From positions 1-64,000 of the forward strand of contig LJHT01000064.1 in assembly GCA_001295905.1 (NCBI GenBank): 64,000 nucleotides of DNA, given 5' to 3'. Shown one piece after another: positions 63,105 through 64,000 of the stretch. This DNA comes from a beta proteobacterium AAP51. GTDB lineage: Bacteria; Pseudomonadota; Gammaproteobacteria; Burkholderiales; Burkholderiaceae_C. Position 1 is the stretch's first letter; each line of letters opens with the position of its first letter. Both the position numbers and the translations under genes were made by a program. Below the pieces are notes generated by a model. The model was not told the DNA's origin, did not search any database, and saw nothing but the letters and a program-made list of their open reading frames with translations.

Positions 63105-64000
63105 GAGGCTGTGTGAAAACGAGTTTAACGCTTGAGGCGTCTCGGGTAAGTTGTGGCAACTCGTTGAGAGGTGCCACATGAAGCGATTCATCGAGGCTGA
63201 GGACCGAACGCAGGTCACCTTGCTGCCGGAGTGCCTCGACGACTTCGTTGCTGAGGACAACTCGGTCCGCGTGGTCGATGCTTTCGTCGAGGAACTGGAC
63301 CTTCAGGACCTCGGCTTCGACGGCGTTCGGCCCGCGTGCACCGGCCGGCCGGCCTACCACCCGGCGGTGCTGCTCAAGATCTACATCTACGGCTACCTCA
63401 ACCGCATCCAGTCGAGCCGGCGTCTTGAGCGCGAATGCCAGCGGAACCTCGAGTTGATGTGGCTGACCGGGCGGCTTGCCCCGGACTTCAAGACGATCGC
63501 CGACTTCAGGCGCGACAACGGCAAGGGCATCCGCAACGTGTGCCGGCGCTTCGTTGAGCTGTGCCGCGAACTGAAGCTGTTCTCTCAGGCCATGGTCGCG
63601 ATCGACGGCAGCAAGTTCAAGGCGGTCAACAGTCGGGAGCGCAACTACTCTGAAGGCAAGATCGCCAGGCGTGAGCGCGAGATAGAAGCGAATATCCAGC
63701 GCTACCTGGATGCGCTGGACACGAACGATCGAACAGCGCCCAGCGACTGGCTGGAGAAGACGGCGCGGCTGAGCATCAAGCTCGACGAACTCCGACAGAA
63801 GATGAAGGCGCTACACGTCATGCGCGAGCGGGTTCAAGCTGCACCGGACGTTCAGGTCTCGCTGACGGACCCCGATGCACGTGTCATGACCACGCACAGC
63901 AATACCGGCACGGCCATGGTCGGCTACAACGTGCAGGTCGCAGTCGACGCCAAGCACCATCTGATCGTGGCTCATGAGGTGACCAACACTGGCAGCGACA
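63105..64000 (+). mobile_element. IS1182-type insertion sequence, left end, incomplete at the window edge
   Basis: The probable left terminal sequence GAGGCTGTGTGAAAAC begins near 63105, 73 bp before the transposase start. The right end and the target-site duplication lie outside the window. Confidence 0.8.
63178..64000 (+). CDS. IS1182-family transposase (partial, 3' end beyond the window)
   Basis: The reading frame from ATG 63178 is open to the last base (274 codons). It starts MKRFIEAEDRTQVTLLPECL and has RPAYHPAVLLKIYIYGYLN and LMWLTGRLAPDFKTIADFRRDN, the N-terminal domain of IS1182/IS5-like transposases. The DDE catalytic region begins with MVAIDGSKFKAVNS (first Asp), and NTGTAMVGYNVQVAVDAKHHLIVAHEVTN near the edge leads towards the second. 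It catalyses transposition of the element. It appears intact as far as it goes. Confidence 0.92.
   Translation, partial: MKRFIEAEDRTQVTLLPECLDDFVAEDNSVRVVDAFVEELDLQDLGFDGVRPACTGRPAYHPAVLLKIYIYGYLNRIQSSRRLERECQRNLELMWLTGRLAPDFKTIADFRRDNGKGIRNVCRRFVELCRELKLFSQAMVAIDGSKFKAVNSRERNYSEGKIARREREIEANIQRYLDALDTNDRTAPSDWLEKTARLSIKLDELRQKMKALHVMRERVQAAPDVQVSLTDPDARVMTTHSNTGTAMVGYNVQVAVDAKHHLIVAHEVTNTGSD

Overview
This is high-GC DNA (roughly two-thirds G+C) from what is most likely a betaproteobacterium of the order Burkholderiales. The reasons are the tightly packed GC-rich coding style, a bioA-bioD-bioF cluster, LytTR and OmpR two-component pairs, YbjQ/M48 genes, an IorAB-type molybdenum hydroxylase and alanine/lysine-rich histone-H1-like tails. 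The genus cannot be fixed from the sequence alone.

0.1-8.6 kb holds ordinary chromosomal genes: a UDP-sugar 4-epimerase, the biotin genes bioA-bioD-bioF on the minus strand, a frame-broken conserved gene, a LytTR regulator with its LytS-type kinase, and a small secreted excalibur-domain protein. 9.2-13.9 kb is a cluster of toxin-antitoxin loci: an intact AbrB/PIN pair, a second AbrB/PIN pair whose toxin is frameshifted, a Phd remnant, and an intact Phd/PIN pair. They flank a three-gene YbjQ-YbjQ-M48 peptidase operon. 14-37 kb is mixed metabolic and envelope content: a hybrid sensor kinase, lipoproteins, a truncated TonB receptor, endonuclease I, two serine beta-lactamase-like hydrolases, an isoquinoline-1-oxidoreductase-type two-subunit enzyme, acetyltransferases, an SDR and several uncharacterised secreted or membrane proteins.

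The most unusual locus is 37.5-41.4 kb on the minus strand. A boxB/boxA-like antitermination leader is followed by twelve tRNA-type genes in about 2.1 kb, each for a different isotype as far as can be read (undetermined, Glu, Ala, Asp, Asn, Pro, His, Lys, Leu, Met, Gln, Arg). They are followed by an HNH nuclease gene, the RNA ligase gene rtcB and a Rho-independent terminator. Two of the tRNA genes carry hairpin-rich insertions (61 nt in the T-loop of tRNA-Gln, a 28-nt hairpin in the variable/T-stem region of tRNA-Pro) and others have degenerate features. The arrangement reads as one co-transcribed unit joining a tRNA array to RNA repair. A Cro/CI-like repressor gene with an operator-like inverted repeat diverges from its upstream end.

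42-63 kb is an accessory region: a TonB receptor divergent from an OmpR-type two-component system, a proline-iminopeptidase-like hydrolase, hipBA with a palindromic operator, a Fic protein, AbiEi/AbiEii with decayed copies of AbiEii and Fic beside them, and a large three-gene operon whose middle protein has tyrosine-recombinase catalytic residues. That operon ends at a tRNA-like 3' relic. After it come a MazG-like/PIN-like/H1-like fusion protein, a ComEC-type metallo-beta-lactamase-fold protein, and an IS1182-type insertion sequence that runs off the end of the window.
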